This document shows, piece by piece, positions 24,112 to 33,479 of a stretch of DNA of 64,000 bases. The position numbers and the translations under genes were made by a program. This stretch comes from Vicia villosa (taxonomy: Eukaryota; Streptophyta; Magnoliopsida; Fabales; Fabaceae). Position 1 is the stretch's first letter, and the number at the start of each line of letters is the position of its first letter. The notes below the pieces were generated by a model. That model searched no databases, was not told where the DNA came from, and saw only the letters and a program-made list of their open reading frames with translations. The DNA is taken from assembly GCF_029867415.1 (NCBI RefSeq), contig NC_081184.1:77536364-77600363 (forward strand). Reading direction: 5' to 3'.

Positions 24112-26532
24112 ATAGAGAAGGAACTGTTAGTGTTTGGAAACAGACCACCTATCCTGGATGGCTCTAACTATGACTACTGGAAATCTCGTATGGTAGCAGT
24201 CATTAAGTCAGTGGACAACAAGGCCTGGAGAGTTGTTAAAAGTGGATGGAAACATCCTGAGAAAATTCTGGAAGATGGAACCACTGTTATAATTCCTGAA
24301 ACTCAATGGAGCAAATCTGAAGAAGAGTTAGCGTTGGGAAATTCCAAGGCCCTAAGTTCTTTGTTCAATGGTATTGACAAAAACATCTTCAGACTTGTAC
24401 AACACAGTGAGCTGGCTAAAGAAGCTTGGGATATTCTCAAAACAGCACATGAAGGTACGTCCAAGGTAAAGATGTCAAGACTTCAAATACTTACCAGTAA
24501 GTTTGAAAATCTCGAGATGAAAGAGGATGAAACCATTTATGAGTTTTACATGAATGTCCGAGAGATTTCAAACAACTCTGCAGCCTTAGGTGAGAAAATG
24601 ACTGCAGAAAAACTGGTAAGGAAGATCCTCAGATCACTGCCTAAGCGATTTAATATGAAGGTAACTGCCATAGAGGAAGCTCAAGACATCAACAACATGA
24701 AGCTGGACAAACTTCTTGGTTCTCTTTAAACCTTTGAGTCAAGCATCTGTGAGCCTGTTGAAAAGAAGAACAAAAACATTGTGTTTGTCACCAACACAGT
24801 TGATGATTCAAAAGAAAGCAATGGTGTATGTGATGAGAATTTATCAGACGCCATAGCCATGCTTGGAAAACAACTCAACAGACTTATTAAAAGGGTTGAT
24901 TAGAAGTCCATACCCAATGTCAAGAACACTTCCTATGACATCATTCAGACATATGACTCAAGCAAAAGATTCAAAGCTGAGGAGAAGCCCTATCTAGGGA
25001 AAGTGGTTCAATGTCATGGATGTGAAGGATTCGGACACATTAGAGCTGAATGTCCTACCTACCACAAGGAGCAAAAGAAAGGACTGAATGTTACTTGGTC
25101 TGACAAAGACTCAGATTCCGAAAAGGAAACTGCAAAGCATGTCACAGTTTCAACAAGAATCTATGAATCTTATGATGATTCCAGTGATGATGAGCTAACC
25201 TTCGATGAACTAGCTTCCTCGTACAAGAAGTTGTGTAGGGAGAATGTTGAAGTCTGCAAACAAGTGGAGAAGCAAGTGGTGATCATAAGAGATCTAGAAT
25301 CTGAAAAGATTAAACATCTTGTAACCATATACTCCCTAAGTAGTGAAGTAAGCATGTTGAACCACAAACTTGATCAAATGACCAAGTCATTCAAAATGTT
25401 GAACAATGGATCTGATACTCTAGAAGAAATTCTGGAATCTGGACAAAGATCAGGGGACATGTCTGGAGTGGGATTTGTGGCTAAAGAGGAATTAATCTTT
25501 GAACTCAGGAGGATAGAATCCAAGACGTGTGTGACTAACCAGATGTCAATCCAAATGTCACAACATCAAGGAAACAGAAGAATGAGGCTCTCAAAGAAAA
25601 GTTTCCAGAAATGGAGGTGTCATCACTGTGGAAGATTTGGTCACATAATGCCATTCTTTTTCAGTCTATTTGGATATCCAGACCAAACTCAACAAGTCAA
25701 ACTTGATCATGATACTAGTAACAGGAAGCATTCTGGGATAGCTAAGAATATTGCTCTAATAGAACACACCACTCTAAGAATGCCCTCCAAAGAAGATTGG
25801 TACCTTGACAGTGGCTGCTCAAACCATATGAATGGTAGCATGAACTCACTGGAAAACCTCAAACCTGAGGAATCCAACTATGTAACTCTTGGTGATGGAG
25901 ATGTAAGAGAAATCAAAGGTGTTGGCATGATAGAAGGTCAAGGTGTTCCTAACTTACATAATGTTCTACTTGTGCAAGGACTGACCACAAACTTTATAAG
26001 CATCAGCCAACTATGTGATGAAGGAATGTATGTCAGATTCTTTAAAGAAGAGTTCATTGTTACCAACAAAGAAAATGAAGAAGTCATGAAAGGAGTCAGA
26101 TCTTAAAATAATTGTTATCTATGGGAGCCAAAAAATTTCAAGTCTCTAACTACTTATCCCATGACCAATACAATAAATGAAGAAAAATATCAAGAAAGAA
26201 CCATCAAATCAGAAGCTTCTACTCCCAGAACAAGAATCCTGACAGAAGGAATGGATGAGTCTGATGATGAGATCTTCATTGAAGAACTCACCATCGAAAA
26301 ACTAGTTATTGGATACTATGAGATGTGTGTACTAAATGGGGAATTGAGCAAGAGATTGAAAATGTATGAAAATGCTTATGCACTGTTACAAGAAGAAAGA
26401 GTAAAACTCATAATGAACATTGATGATCTAGAAGGAGAGGTGCAAGACACAAAAAAAAAGGAAAGAAGGCAAAATAAGAGGCTCAGCACACTCCTATCTC
26501 AGCCAAAAGGTGCTATCAATGTGGTAAGATAG
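24112..26532 (+). pseudogene. Copia gag / GAG-pre-integrase pseudogene, copy 2
   Basis: One frame runs from a lost start (ATA at 24112) to 26532, interrupted by TAA 24727-24729, TAG 24901-24903 and TAA 26104-26106. In order: UBN2-type Gag, zinc knuckle CHGCEGFGHIRAEC (C-x2-C-x4-H-x4-C) near 25012, an acidic coiled-coil tail, a degenerate second knuckle (CHHCGRFGHI, final Cys missing), then WYLDSGCSNHM at about 25800, the protease/GAG-pre-integrase boundary motif of copia polyproteins. The frame then passes directly into a second acidic, coiled-coil gag-tail segment. No integrase or RT motif follows. Confidence 0.8.
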
Positions 26533-27374
26533 GTCACCTGAGGTTCACTTGTCCTGAGACTCAGGAATCTTCCTATAGAAGTACATCTCATCAGGAAAAC
26601 CTGACTAAGGAGAAAACATCGCAACAAAAGACACGGGTGAAATCTAGTCACTCAAGCCATCACATACCTAAAGAGAAAGTTGTAAAGAAAGCAGTAAACT
26701 CCAGAAAAAGGAAATCCAGACGAAACAAACATCACAAAAAGGATGTAGGTTTCTCAGCTACAAACAGGAACAAAACAATCATAAAGGATGTTGTGAAAGG
26801 AAGTGAGTTGACTCACTCATCAGATCAGGTCAATGTTAATACAAATGTCTTAACATCAAAACTGGGTGAGAGCTCAACTGTGCAAATTGAGACGAACAAA
26901 GCATCCGGGATTGATGAATGTTCTTCAGTAAAAATTAAAAGAATCATTCAAAAGGATATCACTGCTCCAAATGATCTTCCAAGGAAGGGATCCATCAACA
27001 GCCAGGATCCCCTAAGAAAGAAGATTCTAGAGATAGACCAAGTCTCAAGATTCTGGATGGAAAGAGCTCTAGACTCACAGTCACACTTGAAAGATCAAGT
27101 AAGAAAGGAGAGCAGGATTCTTGTTATCACAGCTAAAGATGCTGAGCTGATGACAAGTATGATTTCTACTAATCTATTGAACTGGTTTAAATCAAGCTGG
27201 ACATACCTTGGTATATCTCACCAAAATATAGAGTGGAATGTCGTAACTATGCCTTACTACATCAAAAACAAGGTGGAGGACAAATGGAACCTCATTCAAA
27301 AGTCAACTACTGATCCATATATACAGAAGATTGTGTATTGTGAAGAACGACTGTTTTGTAACTGTCTCTTGTGA
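26511..27374 (+). pseudogene. Second gag-tail module, zinc knuckle plus basic region
   Basis: After a frameshift near 26505 this frame begins with a clean knuckle, CYQCGKIGHLRFTC (C-x2-C-x4-H-x4-C). It continues into a Lys/Arg-rich segment (KSRRNKHHKK) and a region I do not recognise, containing FWMERALDSQSHL. It runs without a stop into LTR sequence, ending at 27374. It parallels the first acidic-tail-plus-knuckle module of the same element. The unrecognised part could be a decayed SIRE env-region ORF, but I cannot show that. Confidence 0.55.
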
Positions 27375-27852
27375 TCCACGCTATTATCTTTGATGATTGC
27401 GTTGGAATTAGTTTGTGTTTTAGTTGTGTCACTCTAAGCTTTTAAGCACGAGTGTGTGTCTCTTGATTGAAGCTTTTAAGTAGATCAAGGTGTGTTTTTG
27501 AAGTGTGTCTTCTATCTGTAATTGTTTATTGTGTATGTGTTATCACTACTGTGATTGAGGGGGGGTGGAATGGAGATATTCCATATCCAGGTAGAACCTA
27601 GGTAGAAGGGTCATTGGGTAGTGATTAAGAGAGGAGTTGTAAACTGGGAGTTTAGCTCTGAATTGATACAGCTAATAGTGGACTTCATCCCTGGCTTGGT
27701 AGCCCCCAGAGTAGGTTGTTTGAACTGAAATGGGTAAACAGTTCTGTGTGTTCTTTATTGTTTTATGTTGTTTGTTATTATTGTCTGTGCTGCGTAATTG
27801 TGGATGTCATAACATCCAGTTTGACATTGAGCGTGTATTACTAGAATTTTCA
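27325..27852 (+). repeat. Partial copia 3' LTR
   Basis: From AAGATTGTGTATTGTGAAGAACG onward it matches 23741-24040. It includes about 225 bases (roughly 27533-27758) that are absent from both left-end copies. Part of this extra segment (CCTGGCTTGGTAGCCCCC) resembles the LTR-like sequence near 35341, so it probably belongs to the ancestral LTR and was deleted from the left-end lineage. Confidence 0.7.
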
Positions 27853-28496
27853 AAGGTAAAAGAGCGAAACTTTTCCACTCGGTTGAAACCTTCTAACAAA
27901 TGGGAAATCCTATTTATTTTAATTTATAATAAATAAAAACTAGACACCATTTTATTTAATTAATCCACTTTTTCTCTCGGTTGAACCTCCTAACTGAAGT
28001 GAAATCTTATTTATTTTAAATTTATAAATAAAAAAAGCAAGACCACTTTTTCCATTAAAAAAATGCAAGGCCACTTTTCCCCTCTGTTCTGATCGAGAAA
28101 AAATGTAATTTATTTATAATTTAAAAAAAAAGAAAAAAAAAGGAGCCACTGCAACTTTTCCATTATGTTGGTAGTTCCAACTAAGGTGAAATCTTTTTCT
28201 TTTTTTTACTTTTATTAATAGAAACGCGTCAAATTTAAAAGTTTCACTTGGTAATTTGTATAAATCTTGATGAAAATTTTATCACTAAAAGAGATTTTTA
28301 TAATTATGCCACATAAAGTACATTAGAAATTTTATCCATTTAAATATAAGATTTTACATAACGTACATTAGAGATTGACAATTAACTAACACATTGCACA
28401 AACACAAACTCTTAGTTCTAACTAAATTAGAACTAATTTTATTTAGAATATATGGATGACACTGTAAATACATAATTGATGATTTTTCACATCATA
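27853..28496. other. AT-rich intergenic sequence downstream of the BURP gene
   Basis: About 640 bp with A- and T-runs and repeated phrases such as CTCGGTTGAACCTCCTAACT. No open frame or recognisable element; it separates the copia LTR from the gene's polyadenylation signal. Confidence 0.6.
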
Positions 28497-28502
28497 TTTA
28501 TT
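28497..28502 (-). terminator. Probable polyadenylation signal of BURP gene
   Basis: AATAAA on the minus strand, about 50 bases beyond the TAG stop (28553-28555). The position is normal for a plant near-upstream element; AT-rich sequence makes chance matches common. Confidence 0.5.
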
Positions 28503-28552
28503 TTCAGATATCACTTTAGAACAAGTTCAAACTTAATCAATGTGTAAATGTG

Positions 28553-31205
28553 CTAGATGACACAAGAATTGCCACGAGACTCGCTCACATTGGGTACCCA
28601 AGCAATAGCCTTGTTACCAATAAAATGGCAAATGGGGACATTTTCTTGTTTAACATTGAGAACTTCATGTAACACATTAGGATTCATACCTCTAGTGTCA
28701 TGGTGGCAAATAGTTAGTGCTTTCGATTTAGTTCCATCGGAGGCCACCAATGGGACCATATAAGTTGTTGTTGCATTTATTGTGTGACAATAAAATACAA
28801 CTTTTTTAAAATTTAATCTATGACACATCACTGCTTTGTCTCCAATTTTCTTTATATCCTCCACTACATATTGGTCTTGACTTTGAGAAAATGAACTTGA
28901 CATCACTTTTATATTCTTTCCAAGCTTTGAAATGGCAAAATCCATCATTGATTCTAGTGATGAGGCACAATGTTTGTCTTCCCCTATTGCAGATGGAGTT
29001 CCACAATAGTTGTTAAGAATGTGAACTTCTTTTTCATCTAATGTGTGTGCTACAAAAGGTTGATTTTCTTTTTCACTTTCTTTTTTATCCCATGCACTAA
29101 ATTCAAAATGTTTCTTTGCTTTTTCAGCTTCTTTTTTATGCCACCACACAAACGTTCCAAAAGGTTGATTTTGTTTTTCAACTTCATTTTTGTACGACGC
29201 ACTAAATCCAAAGGGTTGATTTTCTTTTTTAGTATTTTTTCTATCCCATGCACTAAATTCAAAAGGCTTCTTTTCTTTTTCAGTTTCTCTTTTATGCCAC
29301 CATACAAACGTTCCAAAAGGTTGATTTTCTTTTTCAATTTCTTTTTTATAACATGCCCTGAATCCAAAAGGTTTCTTTTCTTTTTCAGTTTCTCTTTTAT
29401 GCCACCACACGAACGTTCCAAAAGGTTGATTTTCTTTTTCAACTTCTTTTTTATCATGAACACTAAGTCCACAAGGTTGATTTGGTGTTTCAGTTTCTTT
29501 TTTATGCCACCAGACAAAAGTTCCAAAAGGTTGATTTGTTCCAATATTTTCCATTTTGGTTTTGTCGCTCTTAATGGTTAATCCAAAAGGTTGATTTTCT
29601 TTTTCATGTGTTTGCCCAAGCCCTTTGCGAGTCTTAAAAGTCTGGCGTGCATTTTTGACAGGTACTGGTGTTGTTGATTTTGATGATTGGATATCTGAAT
29701 GTTTAGGGATTCCTAAGTTCATTGTCTTCCCAGGATATAGGTCGTGTTCAAAAAAGACAGTCCAATATTGTTTCTCTTCATGACTTTTGATAGGTATACT
29801 TACTTCTTTATCTGCAACATCAAATGTTAAACCAAATACACAATCATGAATAGTCTTTGTAATCATACATATAAACCAACTAAAATGAAATCATATATAA
29901 AAGTACATGCCGATGTAAAATATATAACTTATAAAATATTTAAATATGTAAATGATTCCTACATATATTAAGAATTTTTATTTTAAAAAAATTTTATTTT
30001 GTTTTTATTCATTGTAAATATTACATGTTTTTACTTTTCTTCCTTTTTGTTTTGTTTTAAAAAATTAATCTTTATAATATGTAAAATATTTGATTTTAAT
30101 TATTTAAATAAGTACTAAAATAATTATTACAAACACTAATTTTAATATGAATCAATATTTATAGAGAATAAAATGTCATACGGTTATAAAGAATAAAATA
30201 TTTACAAATTTTTTTACAAATACAATATTTATTACATGAACAAAAACCTAAATGTCATACTTTTATAAAGAATAAAATCTTAACAATTTTTTGAGTCCGA
30301 AAAGATTATAATGTATGATAAATCTTTCCTTCGAAAAATTTAAAAGTAATGTAAAACTTATTCCTAAAACTATCATCAATTATTGGGGTAAAAAATGATG
30401 TTTCAGATTTATCGATTTAATTTAGAGATAGATTGCAAAAATTAATAAATATATACTATAATTAAAGATAATCTTATAAAAAATAATAAAAAATATTATA
30501 AAAAAAAAGAGTTTGCATATGGAAAGAGATAATATTAAACATTTAATTATATGACAAAGGCTAGCATATAATATTATAAAGACCTCAACATAGAAATATA
30601 TAATATTAAGAATTTTAAAAATATATTTTAAAACAACGTTTTAACTATAAATTCCTCAACTTATGATCGAAGAGTACAAATTAATAAGATTTTATTTATA
30701 TTTTACTAACCAGACAATAGAAGATCTGAAAGTGCCTTAGGTATAGGAGTGTTTGGCCAAACAGATTTCCAATATTCTTCTTCAGATTTAAATCCATTAA
30801 TTCCCAAGAGAGTCAACTGCAAATATATTCAAGTTAGATTGTCATTGTAATAAAACACATATTTAATGTAAAAAAAAGTAATATTAATTATATATTTAAT
30901 GACAAATCTTAAATTGTTTTTTCTTTAAATTTTACTATTTTAGTCATTTTTTACCGGACTATTTTATTCCCGGCAACATTAAAACCAAAACTAAATTAAT
31001 TTTGTTTGTGGAGACATTCCTTTTAGGGAGTAATAACATGAATAAGTAAATAAATCGATAATTTTGCTTATATAAATTATTTCATGATCATTCCAAATAA
31101 TAAAATATTGATAGAAAGTTGAGACAATTAACTACAAGTGATCAAGCAAAGAAGACAACAGCTTACCAAAAAGAGAGCTAAAACAGATAGACTTTTAAAC
31201 TCCAT
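28553..31205 (-). CDS. Fused burpitide precursor and BURP-domain peptide cyclase
   Basis: Three exons: 31205-31167, 30816-30711, 29811-28553. Introns are GTAAGC...TTTGCAG (350 nt, phase 0) and GTTAGT...GTTGCAG (899 nt, phase 1). They assemble into 1404 nt, 467 residues. Residues 1-20 form a signal peptide (MEFKSLSVLALFL plus LTLLGING); next comes the BURP-family N-terminal block YWKSVWPNTPIPK. The BURP domain starts with the FF motif (YWTVFFEHDLYPGK, about 64-77). An 11-unit Lys/Glu-rich repeat (about 122-306) follows, then the rest of the domain with C-H-x10-C-H-x25-C-H-x24-C-H-x8-W (about 378-453), complete. Four repeat units contain QPFGTFVW. Plant BURP-domain peptide cyclases are copper-dependent and link a Trp side chain to the Gly backbone of such cores (lyciumins); in peanut AhyBURP the core lies within the cyclase itself. 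I infer secretion, self-cyclisation, then proteolytic release. It could instead be a USP-like storage or wall protein. Confidence 0.88.
29144..29167 (-). other. Core peptide 4, QPFGTFVW (residues 264-271)
   Basis: Preceded by Gln-Asn and followed by Trp-His-Lys-Lys. Second half encoded ACG TTT GTG TGG. Confidence 0.9.
29300..29323 (-). other. Core peptide 3, QPFGTFVW (residues 212-219)
   Basis: Preceded by Glu-Asn and followed by Trp-His-Lys-Arg. Second half encoded ACG TTT GTA TGG. Confidence 0.9.
29405..29428 (-). other. Core peptide 2, QPFGTFVW (residues 177-184)
   Basis: Preceded by Glu-Asn and followed by Trp-His-Lys-Arg. Second half encoded ACG TTC GTG TGG. Confidence 0.9.
29510..29533 (-). 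other. Core peptide 1, QPFGTFVW (residues 142-149)
   Basis: Preceded by Thr-Asn and followed by Trp-His-Lys-Lys. Codons CAA CCT TTT GGA, then ACT TTT GTC TGG. Confidence 0.9.
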
Positions 31206-31250
31206 TAGGCTGTATAGTGTGAGTGTGTGAGTATGAACCACAAACTGATG

Positions 31251-31262
31251 CAATATATATAG
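31251..31262 (-). promoter_or_regulatory. Probable TATA box of BURP gene
   Basis: Minus-strand CTATATATATTG ends 46 bases before the ATG at 31205. That leaves a short leader containing CACACTCACACTATACAGCC. No other AT-rich box lies at a suitable distance. Confidence 0.6.
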
Positions 31263-31263
31263 T

Positions 31264-32755
31264 GTGGGAGTCCAATTGATAGAACAAATTATTAAATTCA
31301 CAATAAGTATTGGTGATGACCATTTTTGAAAAACTAAAATCACAATAAATATATAAGTGAGGCTGAGATTATTTAAAAAATTATATGTTTTACATTTTTA
31401 ATGGACTACAACTATTTTTTTTTTTGGTGTAGATAGAGTATTTATAATCACTACAAAATTATATGTTTTATATAATTAACAGACTACAATTTATTATTTT
31501 ATATTATTTTACTTTATTAATAATGATATTGTAGAGAGATTTGCCAATCATAACATTAATTATTTATTGTAAAGAGTAATAAATTAAAGTAAATAATTAA
31601 CAAATAGGGTATTACATACTTTGTCTAAGGGAATGGGAATTATTATTTTGCATGAACTTTCGTTTTCTTTAAGGAGATAAAATGGGCCAACTTGTACCAT
31701 TTTTTAATATTACTTCAAACCATAGGGTGGGGCAGCCATCTTCATAGGTGGTTGAAACTCTCACATCACAAGTCAAGAAGGTGAAATGCAAATAGCAGAC
31801 GAAAGTAAAAAATAAAAATAAAAATTTGATCATTAGAAATGTTAGTGTGTCAAGACAAAAGTTAAATTAAATTTATTAATTTTAAACAACAAAAACAACA
31901 ATTAAATTTTATTTCACCAGTTAGGACCCATTAAATGGATCAAACAATATGTAATATCCTATCAAAATTCAAATTCTTATTCAACTCATTGATCTCAATT
32001 TTTTTTTTCTAATAGTTACTTTTATGATTTTACTTAACCTTTGATCTCTAGTTATTTGGTTAACCTATCTACAAGCATATTATTTGTTGTATAAATAAAT
32101 AATTTTTTAAACAACATAACCTACTTTGTCACACTGTTTTTCTAAAATAATAAGTAGGAGTGAGTAAGTTGGAGTTAAAGGTCGAAAACCTCAAGTCAAA
32201 TTTTAAAAGATAAGTTTAAAAGATATTTTGTACATAATTAAAGCACGCAAGTCAAATGCAACACATATTGAGGCTAGTGAATTCTTTAAGATGTGATAAC
32301 TTTGAAGTGTATAATAGTATATTTTATAAATATATTTAATGATTGATTAAATTAATTTCTTTAAATAGTTAAGAATATAAATCCATTAATAAAATTTTAA
32401 TGTAATTGATGTTGATGAAATTTTTTTTTTCAATTAATAAAAAAGTCAATATATTTAACTTAAGTTTTTAAAATAATAGGGTATAAAAACGCCACAACCC
32501 ACACAAAGCACTTGGATATTGGATATGTTGGAAGAGGAAGATGAGATAGGAGAAGATATCCCCAAACCTGGTCAAAATGACTATAAAGTTACAAACTACT
32601 GTCATCACTCTTGTGTAACATAGCTTATAAGAAAAATATAAAAATTTATCCTTTTTGAAAATACATATACCCAAAAAGGAAAAAACAAATACAAATCTCA
32701 CCTTATAGGATAAGCTATGTAACACCTCAGTTAAATATATGTCTAGAATTATGTT
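31264..32755. other. Upstream region of BURP gene, AT-rich
   Basis: About 1.5 kb of promoter-side sequence with no supported gene. It contains a diverged direct repeat of AAAATTATATGTTTTA followed by GACTACAA (about 31378-31421 and 31453-31493). A 123-codon minus-strand open frame at 32468-32839 has low complexity and no recognised domain. I see no RY (CATGCATG) seed element. Confidence 0.5.
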
Positions 32756-32756
32756 A

Positions 32757-32900
32757 ATAAAAGTGTTAATAAGTGATATTGCGTACAACGTAGCTATTAA
32801 AAAGATAATAAAAGTATTAATAAGTGATATTGCGTACAACGTAGCTATTAAAAGACAATAAAAGTGTTAACAAGTGATATAGCTATTAAAAGACATCTGA
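32757..32900 (+). repeat. Tandem repeat, 50-51 bp, three copies
   Basis: AAGTGTTAATAAGTGATATT with GCGTACAACGTAGCTATTAA, repeated at 32761, 32812 and 32862. The third copy lacks the GCGTACAACG segment. Confidence 0.85.
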
Positions 32901-33149
32901 ATACATGTACAATGTAATTATTTCAAAATACAATACATAAAAAATCCTATATGTCCATACAAACTAAGAGAACAAATATCCAAATCTATAATATAAGAAA
33001 ATTTATTATTCTGAAATTCACCATTAATCCCCTTTGGTTATCTTATTTCAAATCCAATAAAAAACTTTCTGAATTTCAAATTTTTCCCTTCCCCATAATA
33101 TGGAAATTCACACCATCTGTTTCTTCCTAACATCATCACTCTCTTCCTC

Positions 33150-33250
33150 TTCTTCTTTCTTCTTTCTTCTCTCTTCCATTTTTTCCTCTTTTTCCTTATT
33201 TGTTCCTTCTTTCTTCTCTCTTCCATTTTTTCCTCTTTTTCCTTATCTCT
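33150..33250 (+). repeat. Pyrimidine-rich tract with 47-bp duplication
   Basis: CTTCTTTC-rich sequence in which TTTCTTCTCTCTTCCATTTT with its downstream CCTCTTTTTCCTTAT occurs twice, 47 bases apart. Charged open frames on the opposite strand are by-products. Confidence 0.75.
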
Positions 33251-33479
33251 TCTGCACGACAAAGAGGTATATTTGTTGTTATTAATTTTTAACTTCAATT
33301 TTAGGGTTTCATATATAATTGATAAAGAGGTGAGTTTGTGTTTGTACGGATTTTTCACTTTTAATTTGGGATGACAGTTATTATTTTTTAGGGTTTTCAT
33401 AAAAAACTTCATGTTGGTTATTTATGCATTTTTTTTCGTTTCAAAACCATTACATCAACACCAATTTCTTTCGAATCTT

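Larger units (their letters stand above)
23141..27852 (+). mobile_element. SIRE-like copia derivative, copy 2, without pol
   Basis: Carries the same left part as 1-1808, then a gag with zinc knuckle and GAG-pre-integrase region, a second gag-tail-like module, and part of a 3' LTR ending AATTTTCA at 27852. Integrase, reverse transcriptase and RNase H are missing altogether, so it could move only with help from another element. The sequence downstream of 27852 is AT-rich and unrelated. Confidence 0.8.
29039..29593 (-). repeat. 11-unit core-peptide array inside BURP gene
   Basis: Units start at exon-3 frame codons 92, 112, 130, 147, 165, 182, 200, 217, 234, 252 and 269 (add 30 for full-protein numbering). 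Spacings are 20, then 17 or 18 residues. Four A units read QPFGTFVW. Seven B units read QPFGLTIK, QPCGLSVH, KPFGFRAC, KPFEFSAW, QPFGFSAS, KHFEFSAW and QPFVAHTL. No B unit keeps both Gly4 and Trp8. Linkers are rich in Lys and Glu (HKKETE, EKEKK, EVEKEN). A low-complexity open frame on the opposite strand (29045-29581) is a shadow. Confidence 0.93.

Noticed and set aside
29045..29581. 178-codon plus-strand frame opposite the BURP core array, rich in Phe and Lys
   Set aside because: It is the reverse complement of the Lys/Glu-rich repeats; there is no initiation context or domain, and its periodicity is that of the core array.
32468..32839. 123-codon minus-strand frame upstream of the BURP gene
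   Set aside because: Low-complexity Ile/Phe-rich translation that includes a 51-bp tandem repeat; no domain and no splice or promoter support.
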